From positions 451,055-511,218 of the forward strand of contig NW_006768821.1 in the NCBI RefSeq assembly GCF_000204055.1: a stretch of DNA of 60,164 nucleotides, read 5' to 3'. This DNA is from Melampsora larici-populina 98AG31. Lineage: Eukaryota; Basidiomycota; Pucciniomycetes; Pucciniales; Melampsoraceae. The translations under genes and the position numbers were made by a program. The notes under the pieces were generated by a model. It did no database searches, was not told where the DNA came from, and saw only the letters and a program-made list of their open reading frames with translations. Below, piece by piece: positions 10,206-21,936 of the stretch. The number at the start of each line of letters is the position of its first letter. Positions within the stretch are counted from its first letter, which is position 1.

Positions 10206-13200
10206 GATTTGCTTAAGAACGTTTGAAGGATAGCATAAATCTTGCGAAAGAGAGATGAACTGGACGTTTGGGCTTTTTAAAGATTGTTCAAGGGCACTGG
10301 GAGCGAGCTTCCAGGATGATTCCAGATACGAGAACAGGTTACAGGTCCCACGTGACGTAGCTCCGACGAATGATGGGCAAGCCTTCGCGTCGCGCGTGAA
10401 TGGCACTCCTCCTGTGCTCTAATCCTCAATACCTTTTGCAATGAGGAAGCTATTTCCCCTCAGAACTGATGATTGTATTGATCAAGTGGATGATCTCGAT
10501 TCTCGACCTCCAGTTCTTCCCACCTTGTACTTATGCAGTTCATCTTTCCAAAGTATCTAAATTCTTCTCATCAAAAGCATTCTCAGGATTTGTCGAGATC
10601 TTCTATTTTTTCGATCGATTCATATCAATTTTTGGTCCCGCCCACCTCTCCCTTTTCTGTTTTTTATCCGCCCCATAGCGGACCTTTTTATTACTTCTGG
10701 ACCAATTTGTTACAAAACTGTTCTCTATAGTTTCGCAATTCTAGCTAAAAACATCTCATCGTGAGTTTAGCTCGAATCACCCAAGCAACCATCCCTATTC
10801 TTTGATGTGAATTTCAGGTCCTGTCTTGTCGTTCAACTTGTTCCTTTTATCTGAAAAAATATGTGAGAGTACAAACCAAACCTGGCTTCAATTCTGTACT
10901 TGAGTATCAAGTGAAATATTATCAAGAGAAATATTTCCAGATGATTCATTCAGAAAGCAGACCTCTCACACCAGTATGAAGCACAGTGCACTGCTTCTTT
11001 TGCCACCATCTATGCAACTTGATACAACTAACCCCTCTGGTGACCATCCAGCACCAGTGAATTAACTGGGAATTTGAAATCTTAATCTTGATGACAAGAT
11101 TTCGTTATCCCATTGGGTAGGAAGAATTACCAAATGAATTGAGAAGGTGACATTTTGAGGGAGCTAACCTTTGCATTGAGCACCCCAGGCACTCCCTACT
11201 TGTAGTGACTGGGCTGTGCTCAGAGGCTAGGACCCGGCCCAAACCAGCCTTCACAAACTAAGCTGTTTTGGCCTCTTTTTCTTTTGGCGGCCAACCTTGC
11301 CCAACCTGATTGAAAAAATCTCCTGTGTGGCAAAGCTACAAGGCAAGTGGTGATTTTAGGTGTAGTATATTGGCCGTTAAAATCCCTTTCCTGTGCTTTT
11401 GGTGTTCCAATGCCACCTTGCTGAGCCTCTCAGATCACCTTTCATCACCACCAATCCCTCAAATCCCTTTGTTTGGGCCCTTTTGGCTGGCCCAAGAGCA
11501 CATTCAGAAGGCCAAAAAATCTTGTTTGCGGTTGGGTGGCCCTGGGGCCGGGATCAAGCCTTACTGTGCTATGAAGTTTTAACCTTTCAAACAAAGTGAC
11601 ATCAATTTGATATACATCAAGTTATATCAAGTTCTGATGAATGAGGGTGGAAGTTTCCAATTTGTGCCCATGTAATTTGCAGGGTGTCTTTTGATGTCAT
11701 TTTGCACTTCTCCCAAGCATCTTCAGTATCTCTCATTCACAGTTTCCTTTGAAAAAATAACCCTCATTAATTATAGTGCTCAACATCAAGACTGGCATAG
11801 CACTGAGATTTTTCAAAATCTAATAATGGGGCCAATTTTCACTTTTTTGGGTTCTGATTGAAGTTTTAAAATGGGAACTTTGGCAGCTAACCAAAATTGT
11901 TGGGATTTGATCATCCCATTTAATCTCAAAAATGGTGTGAGATTGTCAATGACCAAATCTATTATTTTCAAGAAGTTTGAAGTAAAAATAATATACAGTG
12001 GTAGGTTGGGTGGCACACAGTCATTTGAGATACAAAAAAACAAAAGAAATTTTACATATATGAGGACAGTTTCAGATCTCATGAGAAAAAACCACAAATG
12101 TCAAGGAAGAATGTAGAAAGTTGCTCATGAGCAGCCAGTGTGGGTATCCATTTCAGACCCTTTGATGAGACCAATACACATAGATTGGGTGAGGGTGATT
12201 GTGGTTTGTATCTCTTTTTTGTGGATAAGTATTAATATCATTGATTCAAACAAAACACATCAAAAAAAGTGTGAATGACTTGTAGAACTGACATGTACTT
12301 CAGTTGTATACCATCAATGTGTTGGAAGAAATGCCTGATTGTGCGCAGTGAACAAGACACTCTGAGTTTTTTGCATCAAGATTTTTGCTCCTTTAGTGAT
12401 TTACAGGCATTATTCTCTTTGTGATCTCCCAAGAGAGAAAAGAAGGAGAACCACAACTTGATTATCTATCCAGCTTTGCCATGTTTGAATGATTGCAAAG
12501 TACATATGTTACCTATTTAAATAATCTGGCGCAAGAGGTCAAGGATTTCTGCAGAGGTGGATCCAGGCTTGCCAGATTTGAAATGGGGAATCCATGCAAG
12601 AATTATATATACTTTAAATATAAATTCCCATTCTTCCAATTTAGGGGTAAAAGCACTGGCCATTCCAAAGTTATGCTGAGGTCAAATGGTCCACAAGGGG
12701 GCAATGGCACATTTGAGATGGTGCTGAAACAAATCCAGTTTGTAGGGGGTGAACAATACTCTGAGTGTAACAGCTTGTACTGTGCTGTTCTAGAGTTATT
12801 ATCCAACAATTGGTTATTTCTCAAAAGAAGTGTTATTGTTATTCATGAGGAACTTGTTGATAGCTTTCAAAAATTGGTTCAAAACTCAGTTTGAATCTTG
12901 CCAAAGACAGATGGAGATCTTTCTGATGACTGGGAAAGATCTGTATGATGACTGGTTGAAATATGGTCCCCAGATTGTTGCAAGGGGGCTGCAAATGTTC
13001 ATGATGATCAGCGGTCAAGAAATGAAAACCAAAGAAATTACAAGGTTATTCACATTTTTGATGAAACACCAATACATTTTGATAGGATTTATTTAGCTTG
13101 CAATGGTGCTATGATAGGAACATAAATAGACACCCCGCCACCTCAATAGTAATTTGAATAATTGGCTTCTCCTGAACAAAGAACAATTGCATTGAAAGAG

Positions 13201-14715
13201 TTTTGTGCACAGCTGTTGATTTAATTGTGATCAACTGGTAGCTTGGGCATCTTGCCTGGAAATTTTTCAGGGAAGAAAGCCCAGACTGTTTGAGGAGATG
13301 TTCAGCTCAAGCAAGTGCATCCTTTGGAATTCCTTCAAGTTACCTCTTCAACCCAATTTCATCTTACCAAGCCATTGCTTCAATGTGGCAGATTGTGCTT
13401 CAGTTTAAGATCTTTTGTTCATGGAATTTGAAGATTACCATTGTAGTGAAAGAGTTGAAGTTGAAGTTTGAGTACAACAAGAGAATTCGAAAAAACAAGT
13501 TTGGAAGCTGCAAAAGCGATATTCACAATTGAATTAAACATGAGGAAATAGAAAGGTACAGGAAAAATTGTAAAAGAAAAAAATGAAGGGTTTCCAACAC
13601 GTGAGAATTGTAATGCAAATAAAAGATATGGTTAAAAGTTCAATTGTTGAACTTGAACATCAAGGGAAATATATAAACCCATATCTTTAAAAATGTTCAC
13701 CACATTACAATATGACTTGGTAACAAAATGGACTGGATTAGTGGGTTGAATAACAGAAAAACTACAGCTGTTCAACAAGGAAAAATTCTTACTCACATCC
13801 AAATATTCATTCTAGAGCTCTACGTGGCAATCAACTCAAGCCGTCAAGTTCATAATCTCACTCAGATTTAGTCACCACTTCTTCGCACTTGGATGATAGG
13901 TGCTAGCAGACCTGACCCAAATAAAGAACCCCATCCTTGAGTTGATAAATTCCTCAATACTAAACTCGATGATAATAGAATGAAACTTGCACCCCAAAAT
14001 CTTGGCCCAACTGAAGTGAAGAGTCTCCATTGTCACCGACGTAATCGTAATTCTACCCACGCTATCTCGTAGTTCATGATGTTCAGTCCAACCTTGACCT
14101 CGTTTGCCCAGAAGATGATGATTTTCTCAACTCGACTTGACACAGGAACCTTGGTAAGCCATTTACATGAAGAGATGCAATGTGACCGGTTGGAAAGAGC
14201 TTCATCTCAATTGGAGTGCACATTCAAGTATCCTGAACAAAAGTTTAGCAAGTGTGAAGATTTCACCACATCAAGCTACGTGGCCCAACCTATTCAAATG
14301 CCCTTCAGCCAAGACAGCACTTTATTCTCAACTGTCGGGTTTATGGCACCACAAAACGATTATGACGCGCCCTGGCGGAACGGTCCAGCCGTGCGTGACT
14401 GCATTCCTGATAAGGCGTGCCGAACACCTGAGATGTCACATGGCTTTGCGGAGCTGTCACGTGGATGTACGAAGCTGTCACATGTAATATGTGCTGTAAC
14501 TTTGTTTTTACCCACATCTCGGCCTGAAGTGATGAAGAAAGGTACCGAGGGACCGAGTGCGAAGTGTAATTGATTGAATTTGAAAAGCTTTAGTCGTTGA
14601 CCATCACCATCGACCGCAACTCACCAGACGAAAGAAGTTTTCTACAAACTTCAAACTCTGGACAACTATACTACGACATTGTATTGGATTTTCATTCTTT
14701 AATTCATTAATCAAA
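10206..14715. other. long intergenic or relic region, no gene supported
   Basis: No ORF here has both splice support and a recognisable domain. About 11160-11580 is GC-richer than its surroundings and rich in GGCC/CCCAAA words, suggesting an old insertion. About 11800-13300 is AT-rich with short broken frames. The ORF at 14076-14573 ends just before NOG1 and has no recognised domain. The last 200 bases are expected to contain the NOG1 promoter. Confidence 0.4.
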
Positions 14716-17296
14716 ATGGCTACCAAAGGACTTAAAGCAATCGCACCGGTTCCAAATGCAACCGATTTTCTTGATATCATCTTATCTAAAACTCAAAGAA
14801 AAACTCCTACTGTCATTCATAAAGGGTAAGTTCCATTAAAGCACTTCATTAGTTTGTTCTTCTTTTTCCTAGTTACTGATATATATGCTTTTTCGTATTT
14901 TTCTTCAGTTTCAAGATTGGTAGGATCAGGTCGTTTTATATGAGAAAAGTTAAATTCACTCAAGATGCATTCGATGAGAAATTAGAAGCAATTTTAACTG
15001 AATTTCCAATCTTAGATGTAAGTGATAACTAATTCTTTTGATGTTTCTTCAAAACAAATCAAAATTGACTCATCGATAATTTTTTCTGTAATATAATAAA
15101 AGAACCTTCATCCATTTTTAGCTTCATTACTTAATGTATTATATGATAAAAATCATTATAAATTAGCACTTGGTCAACTTAATACTGCTAAACATTTGAT
15201 CGATCAAGTTGGAAAAGATTATTGTAGGTTACTGAAATTTGGTGATAGTTTATACAGATGTAAACAACTTAAAAAGGCAGCTTTGGGTCGGTAAGTCATT
15301 ATCACATCGTCTGACATTCCCAAACTTTTGATTTGAATGACTGATCGAATGATTTGTTTTTAGGATGGCTACGATTATGAGAAGACAAAAAGAACCATTA
15401 GCTTATTTAGAACAAGTTAGACAACATATGTCACGTTTACCTACTATTGATCCTACTACTCGTACTCTTTTAGTTTGTGGTTATCCAAATGTTGGTAAAT
15501 CGAGTTTCATGAATAAAGTGACTCGTGCGGATGTCGATGTACAACCTTATGCTTTCACTACTAAAAGTTTATTTGTTGGTCATATGGATTACAAATACCT
15601 TCGTTGGCAAGTGATTGATACCCCTGGTATCTTGGACCATGTAAGCACTCCCCCTTCCTTCTCTCCCTACTTGACTCGATGAAATGGATATTGATACAGA
15701 CTTCGCTTTTTGCAAATAGCCTTTAGATGAGATGAACACAATTGAAATGCAATCTATTACAGCTATGGCCCATCTTCGATCATGCATTCTCTACTTTATG
15801 GATCTTTCCGAACAATGTGGTTATACAATCGAAGCACAATGTCAATTATTTCAATCGATTAAACCATTATTTGCCAACAAACCGAAATTCTTAGTCGTCA
15901 ATAAGATCGATGTCTGCAGACTAGAAGATTTAGAACCAGATAGACGAGTATTAATAGATGAAATTTTGAAAGAGAATGACATTGAACTTTTACAAGTATC
16001 TTGCTTTAGTGAAGAAGGTGTGATGGAAGTTAGAAATGCGGCATGTGATGCATTATTGGCTCATCGAGTTGAAGCAAAGGAGAAGACCAAACGAGTGGAA
16101 AATGTTGCAAATCGGGTTAGAGTCGCTGTTCCTACTAGACGTGATGATATGGTTAGAGAACCATGTATACCTGAATCTGTCTTGAGTAAGAAGAAATACG
16201 ACGCTCAAGATCCTAATCGAACGATCCTTGAACGTGATCTTGAAGCCGAAGGTGGAGGCCCTGGTGTATATGTTGTTGACGTTAAGAGTAAGTCACTTAA
16301 TTTTCAAACCTCATTTCTGTCCAAACAGCCTCAACAAAAGTTGATCTCATTCATCGCCTTCTCACAGAATCGTATCTTCTCAGTAATGATGAATGGAAAC
16401 AAGATAATGTACCTGAGATCATCAACGGAAAGAACATTGCGGATTTCATTGATCCTGATATTTTTAAGAAACTAGAAGAACTTGAAGAAGAAGAAGAAAG
16501 ATTAGAAGCGGAAGGATTTTATGAATCTGATCATGAAGTGTATGACAGTTTAGGATCAGAAGATGAAGAAGCGATCAAAACGGTAGCAGGATCGATTAAA
16601 TCAAAGAAGAAAGTTTTAAGAGCTGGACACGCAAGAGCATTACATCAAAGTTTGAATCGAGCGGTGATTGCTAGACCTGATCGAGCCCCTATGAAATTAA
16701 GTGATATGATGAATCAAATGAAGAAAGATGGAATTGATACAAGTAAATTAGAAGAAAGAGCTAAGTTGCTTGCTAAAGCGAATAGATTAGCCTATGAAGT
16801 TGAAAAGCAAGAAAAAACGAAACGTAAAGCAGAAGATGAAATGGAAGTGGATTCAGATGACGACGAAGATTCTGGATCAGATGGAATGGAGATCGATGGA
16901 AATGAAGATAAGAAAGTAATCAAGAAATCTAAAGGATCAGATGGAAAAGAAATTAATATGAAAGGACCACTTGATGTTAAAAGATTACCTAGAAAAGATC
17001 GTAGGTTGGCTGGAATTGGAAATCCTACGGAAGAAGTTAAAGCTAGAAGATTACAATTACTTCAACAACGCGAACCTAATCGGATGGCTAAAGCAGGTGA
17101 AGCTGATCGACATATTCCCACAAAGTACGTTATCTTGTTTTTTATTCGTTTTGTTCATCTTTTTTCAGTTGCACAAAATATACATCTGTATAATGATCTA
17201 GAACAAATTTATTGACGTGATCTTTTTGGTTTTTTTAGGATGCCTAAACATTTGTTCGCTGGTAAACGAAAGTCTGGTAAGACTAACAGACGTTAA
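14716..17296 (+). CDS. NOG1: nucleolar GTP-binding protein 1 (NOG1)
   Basis: Seven exons: 14716-14825, 14909-15017, 15103-15290, 15364-15640, 15720-16287, 16368-17124 and 17239-17296. They splice in phase to 688 residues, close to the usual length of about 650. NOG1 is a TRAFAC-class GTPase that binds pre-60S ribosomal particles in the nucleolus and passes to the cytoplasm for release. Seen here: an N-terminal helical domain, G1 GYPNVGKSS (about 175-183), the switch DTPGILD, and G4 NKID. These are followed by the NOG1-specific GGPGVYVVD and FIDPDI segments, a Lys/Glu-rich tail with KKXK clusters, and the conserved ending [10 protein letters not shown]. All G-motifs are intact. It is a single-copy essential gene in other fungi, so it anchors the locus as true chromosome. 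Confidence 0.97.
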
Positions 17297-17832
17297 GTCA
17301 GAAAATCAAAACAAAACAAAACAAAAATACAGAAGCAAGGAAAAGATTTTTCGGATGAGAGATTTGATGGGGTTTTATTTTTCCTTTGTTTTGTATATTA
17401 TAAATACAGTTTTTGAATATTTGAAGTTTGAAGTTTTTTCGGTGCATTTTAGAATTATAATGAAGTTATGAAAAAAAAACATTGAGGAATGAGTTAAATT
17501 TTTACCAACAAAGTATCCTTTGCTTTGTTTTTGATTTGGTGCAAATTGTAGGACTTGTTTTGATTTGTTGTGTAGCAGAAGGGGTTTTTGTTTGAATTGA
17601 TGTCTTTCAAAGCTCAAGGAGGCCGAGCTTAATGCACCGGATCACGAGCGCGTCCATTGGACTGTTCGTCCATCCACGCTCATGCTGGCAGACACGTAGG
17701 ATGTGTTGTAGTCTGCTATCACGCCTGCGTGGCACGACCGCGGCGCTTTCCCGATCGGAATCAGAGCCGGCAGCTCCGCGTCAGCTCCGGTTCCGCGTCT
17801 ATCTCTTGTGGAACTCGCAGCTCTTTGAAGCT
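17297..17832. other. NOG1 3' flank and LINE target region
   Basis: After the stop codon comes an AT-rich 3' UTR-like stretch, then from about 17630 a GC-rich segment with CGCG words and no credible gene. The GC-rich segment runs straight into the LINE target site and was continuous with sequence at 24583 before the LINE inserted. Confidence 0.5.
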
Positions 17833-17845
17833 GAGCTTGTCTCTT
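17833..17845. repeat. LINE target-site duplication, left copy
   Basis: GAGCTTGTCTCTT, identical to 24570-24582. It abuts the poly-T tract that is the LINE poly-A tail on the minus strand. Confidence 0.9.
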
Positions 17846-18036
17846 TTTTTTTTTTTAATTCATTGCTTTAAGTGTCATTAGAGCCTTTCGGCTATTAGAC
17901 ACTGCATATGTTTTCCAGCACCTGTAAAACCCCTCTGGCTGTGTCAGGGGAAAGGGTTGCTGTTGGCTGTTTCATCTACTGTACATTTGATAATAAGACT
18001 TTTGTGGCGCTAGAGGATGGAAATTGAGAAATGTAC

Positions 18037-21000
18037 TTAATCCCTCGGTGGTTGTCTATTGACTGGTGGTGTTTCTTCTACAATTGTGGCCCATACCCAT
18101 CGACTTTTCAGTCTCCAAGTACTGTCACAGTATTGTGCTAATGCTTTATAAGCTATTGGTTTGTTGAGAATTGACGTATTGAGTGGGAGATCTAGTTTCT
18201 TGAGATTTTCTTCAAGTTTCTTTCTTTCTTCGTTATAAGTGTTGCATGTGAATAGATAATGTTCAACTGTTTCGACGCCTTCTTGGCAATCGCAGCTTGG
18301 GTCTCGAATCTGTTCGAATTTTGATAAGTATTGATTTAATGGTACATGTCCTGACCTTAGTTGTGATATGAACCCGATAGAGTGTTTTTTGAGTTCAGTT
18401 AGGTGTTTTAGATGTGCTTTCTGATTTGGTTTGTGGCCCAGACGTTTGATGTCTTGCGGATCTGATATTTGAGAGTTTTTTGACCTCCATTCTTTTATCG
18501 CCGTTAGGAAGCTTGCCGCTGTTGGTGTACTTCGGAATGTACTTGGGAGTCTTGTCTTAGCTTTCTTATTAGCGATTTCGTCCACGATTTCGTTGCCATG
18601 CACACCCGCGTGTCCTGGGCACCATCTAATCGTGATCCGCATATTCGGGAAAGTCCTATGCAGATACATCATTAGTTTGTAGGTTTCTTTTCTGTCGTCT
18701 AAGGTAGTGATAGGAAGCTTGTTTGATCTTAGATCCTTGATGACGCTTTGATTGTCCAAAAGAATTGTGGTTCGTCTTGTGTGTACTGATGCGGTTTGTA
18801 ACGCCATCGAGAGCCCAAGCTGGACTCCACGATATTCCGCCTGATAGATGCCTCGTGCTCTGGCTGTGCCTAGATGCTCGGCTACTGATTTCTTGGTGTT
18901 TTTGCACCATGCAGCTGCTGCGGTGGTGCGTTTGGGGATCCTTGAGCCGTCGGTGAAAATCACTACGTGTTCAAGTGTTGCGGTCAATTTGTTAGCGTTA
19001 GTTCTTGCTATCACCTCATTTTCTTGGATGATTGTTGAATAGTTTGATGGTCGTGTCAAGATGTCGGATGGGTCTAAAGGAATTTGCTGGATGAATTCGG
19101 CTAATTCTTCGCAAATTGGGTGTTGGAAGAAGCGATGGAAGGGATTATGGTGATGTTTTTGTTTTGAATTCTGTGCCTGTTTGACAAAACTGTAAATAGG
19201 GGAATGTGCAGGTTTTGTCAGCGACGTGGCCATGAAATTCATTATTTTGCTTTGGAGCCTGATCTTCGGTGGGATAAGATCAGCGTCGTGTTGTAGGAAA
19301 ATTGTCGGTGTAGTTGATAGTGCTCCCAGCGCAGCACGGGAGCATGTGTTGTCTATTACCGCTAGTTGTTTGGTGAAGTACTGGGGTGGTTCGAATGGTA
19401 ACCAGGCTGCAACTCCATAGTCTAAAGCGGTGTGGATGGTCGTGGTAATGAATGTGTTCATTTGTTTAGGTGAGATACCCCATTCGGCTTTAGAAAGATT
19501 AGCCAAGAAGCCGGCTCGTTGGCGTCCTTTCACTAGAGTGTCCGTTCTGTGCTGGGAGAAAGAGAGCTTGCTGTCGATGGTAATACCTAGCCACTTTGCT
19601 TTCTTTTCGGGTAAGATGTGTTTTCGATCTACAAAACTTATAGTCGGAGGGTCGTCAATATCTTTTGGGCTAAAAATAACCCAGAATGTCTTTTTGACAT
19701 CAAATATTGCACCATGATCCTGTGCCCATACGTTTTGTCGATATGCAATGGTCTGCATCTGAGATCTTAGCTGATGTTTGTCCGATGCCGTGGTGAGTAG
19801 CACGACGTCGTCGACGAAACCAAGCGCCGTTGCGTTTTCATTGTTGTTCGTGGTGTCTAACAATCCATTGTTGTATAGAAGATATAAGAGGGGTGATAAA
19901 GGTGAACCTTGAGGTAAGCCATGAGTTAGTTCGAAAGCCTTGGATTCGAATCCATTGAAAGCGAGTGTTGTGCTGCGGTTGTTCAGGAAGTTATGGAGGA
20001 TGTTGATGGTTTGGCTGTGGAAGCCTTTCCTTTCGAGTATTGATAGTAGCCTGGGGTGGTGGACAGAAGGAAAAGCTGATTTTACATCAGCAAACAAAGC
20101 GCCTACTTTGTTACCTTTAGCCCATTCTCTTCGGATCCACGAAACTAGATGTGATAAAGCTTCATGTCCGGATTTGTTTGGTCTTCCACCGTAGTGGCCT
20201 TCATTCAGCAGTCGTCTTTTTTCTACCTGTTCTGATAAATGTTTGGTTAGTAATTTTTCGTAGATCTTACTAAGTGTAATTAGCAATGCAATAGGTCTAT
20301 ACGCTGAAGCTGCTGTGTAGTCCGGTTTGCCTGGTTTTGGTATCATGATGGTACGTGCTTGTTTCCAGTCCTGTGGGATCAAGCCTGATTCTGTTATCTG
20401 TAGGAACAAGGATCTAACGTGAGCTTTAACTTGTTGCCAAACCTTTTTCCACACCCAGTTCTGTATCATATCTGATCCTGGAGCTTTCAGCGGTGGGACG
20501 TCTGATATGACAGCTTTGATGTTCTCTTCCGTTAAGTAATCGAAGAAATCTGGCATGGTTGTTTCGGTTTTCCGTGTGGTTGTATCTAGTGGGAAAGTGA
20601 GCACTTCAGTTTCATCTATTCTACACGGTGCTGTCGCTACACATGTAGTATGAAATAGTAACTCAGCCTTTTCATCGTTTGTCGAGCATATTTCTCCTGA
20701 GGTGGATATCAGCGTCTTGACTAGCGAAGATGGTTTTCTTCCCGAGGCAAATTTTTTCGCCTGGAAGAGTGTTTCATGAGTTAGTGTAGACAGGTAGTTC
20801 TTCCAACTATCCTCCTTCATCTTTTCTATTTTCTTATTGAAAATGTTTCTTGCTTTTCTATACCTCAGTTTGTTTTCGTCGGATTTGTCAGCTTTGAATT
20901 GGCGATTAAGTCGGTTAGCCTCTTTCCTGAGAGGGTCAAGGACCTCAGGTCTCCACCATGGCTTGTGTTTGCCAGGTGGAGCCCTGTTCGGTGAGTTGTT

Positions 21001-21936
21001 GTCCAGCGCTGTGCGGATGGTGCTTCGTAGGTTTCTGTCGAATGTGTCAATTTCGGCCTGTGTGGTTAGTCTTCCTACCTTTGGTAGGGTGGTCCTCAGT
21101 TCCAGTAGGAGGGATGCGAGTTCGACTTTATTCCAATTCTTACCCCTCGACGTGGTTTGGGTCTGAGTTGACGTGTCTTGTTGTTTTGTTGAGAATGTTG
21201 TAATCAGGGATTGATGATCGGACAGGTGGTTCGTTATGTCGTCCGTGTCAACAAGGCATGCTGATATCGTGTCGTCTAGTTGCTCATTTACCCATACTAA
21301 GTCGATGGTGGTGCCTCTAGTTGTTGTGGAGCCTAAACCGTAAGTGGGAACCCCTACTGGTGATCGTAGGTGAAGGTTCCATTTTGACATTAATTCAATT
21401 AGGTCGTCCGCTGCTTTGTCTGATACGTCGCTATGGATGGGATTCCACACCGGTGAGTGCAGGTTAGCGTCGGTCACCATGATGGATGGTAGGAGCTGTA
21501 ATGATAGTGGGAGTTTGGTCATCAGTTCGTCCCAGGCTTCAAAGCCTGAGAAACTTTTTGGTTCATTATAAACATTAGAAATGAGAAAAGTGAAATTATT
21601 AATGGTGATCGTGCATGCTGTGATATCCCGTGACGTCGTCGTGATTGGGTTCAGAGCTGCTTGGAGGTCTTTTCTGATATATAAACATGATCTTGGTCTT
21701 GAGTTTTTGTTCTTCTCGGCCGGTGTTGGGCTAATCAGTGTCCAGTTGGTCTGATTAGATGGTAGGTAATCAACTCTGTTGATGTGGGGTTCTTGTAAAG
21801 CTATGATTGAAAATTTGTTAGTTAGATTGTGATTAAAAAGGGAGTGCATTACGTTGGGTGAGCGATGGCAATTGAGTTGTAGTATCGCTGCTGTATCTTG
21901 TGATGTAAGTATTTCGCGGAGACGTTGTTCTATCAT
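18037..21936 (-). CDS. LINE ORF2: endonuclease, reverse transcriptase, RNase H
   Basis: One open frame of 1299 residues. Residues 15-245 are an APE-type endonuclease (LQLNCHRS start; ALQEPH catalytic Glu; TDANLHSP; SDHQSL end). Residues about 480-800 are the reverse transcriptase: FADVKSAFPS near 615-624, GLPQGSPLSP near 673-682, catalytic FVDD near 707-710. Residues about 990-1125 are RNase H (TDGS, AEYRG, LLDNQS, GNEIVDE). Near residue 1210 is a CDCQ...H...C zinc-like motif found in many fungal LINEs. The enzyme would nick the target and copy LINE RNA in place. Its ATG overlaps the ORF1 stop as ATGA (21936-21933), implying translation by stop-and-restart. Key catalytic motifs are intact. 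Confidence 0.95.
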   Translation of the reverse strand: MIEQRLREILTSQDTAAILQLNCHRSPNVMHSLFNHNLTNKFSIIALQEPHINRVDYLPSNQTNWTLISPTPAEKNKNSRPRSCLYIRKDLQAALNPITTTSRDITACTITINNFTFLISNVYNEPKSFSGFEAWDELMTKLPLSLQLLPSIMVTDANLHSPVWNPIHSDVSDKAADDLIELMSKWNLHLRSPVGVPTYGLGSTTTRGTTIDLVWVNEQLDDTISACLVDTDDITNHLSDHQSLITTFSTKQQDTSTQTQTTSRGKNWNKVELASLLLELRTTLPKVGRLTTQAEIDTFDRNLRSTIRTALDNNSPNRAPPGKHKPWWRPEVLDPLRKEANRLNRQFKADKSDENKLRYRKARNIFNKKIEKMKEDSWKNYLSTLTHETLFQAKKFASGRKPSSLVKTLISTSGEICSTNDEKAELLFHTTCVATAPCRIDETEVLTFPLDTTTRKTETTMPDFFDYLTEENIKAVISDVPPLKAPGSDMIQNWVWKKVWQQVKAHVRSLFLQITESGLIPQDWKQARTIMIPKPGKPDYTAASAYRPIALLITLSKIYEKLLTKHLSEQVEKRRLLNEGHYGGRPNKSGHEALSHLVSWIRREWAKGNKVGALFADVKSAFPSVHHPRLLSILERKGFHSQTINILHNFLNNRSTTLAFNGFESKAFELTHGLPQGSPLSPLLYLLYNNGLLDTTNNNENATALGFVDDVVLLTTASDKHQLRSQMQTIAYRQNVWAQDHGAIFDVKKTFWVIFSPKDIDDPPTISFVDRKHILPEKKAKWLGITIDSKLSFSQHRTDTLVKGRQRAGFLANLSKAEWGISPKQMNTFITTTIHTALDYGVAAWLPFEPPQYFTKQLAVIDNTCSRAALGALSTTPTIFLQHDADLIPPKIRLQSKIMNFMATSLTKPAHSPIYSFVKQAQNSKQKHHHNPFHRFFQHPICEELAEFIQQIPLDPSDILTRPSNYSTIIQENEVIARTNANKLTATLEHVVIFTDGSRIPKRTTAAAAWCKNTKKSVAEHLGTARARGIYQAEYRGVQLGLSMALQTASVHTRRTTILLDNQSVIKDLRSNKLPITTLDDRKETYKLMMYLHRTFPNMRITIRWCPGHAGVHGNEIVDEIANKKAKTRLPSTFRSTPTAASFLTAIKEWRSKNSQISDPQDIKRLGHKPNQKAHLKHLTELKKHSIGFISQLRSGHVPLNQYLSKFEQIRDPSCDCQEGVETVEHYLFTCNTYNEERKKLEENLKKLDLPLNTSILNKPIAYKALAQYCDSTWRLKSRWVWATIVEETPPVNRQPPRD

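Noticed and set aside
12493..13096. ORFs of 133 and 88 codons in an AT-rich stretch
   Set aside because: No recognisable domain, overlapping frames of similar quality on both strands, and no convincing introns.
14076..14573. 165-codon ORF just upstream of NOG1
   Set aside because: No domain, no splice support, composition like flanking non-coding DNA. A minus-strand alternative through the same segment was equally plausible, so neither is supported.
20837..21203. Plus-strand ORFs of 80-109 codons
   Set aside because: Antisense to the endonuclease/RT part of LINE ORF2, which is clearly the coding strand.
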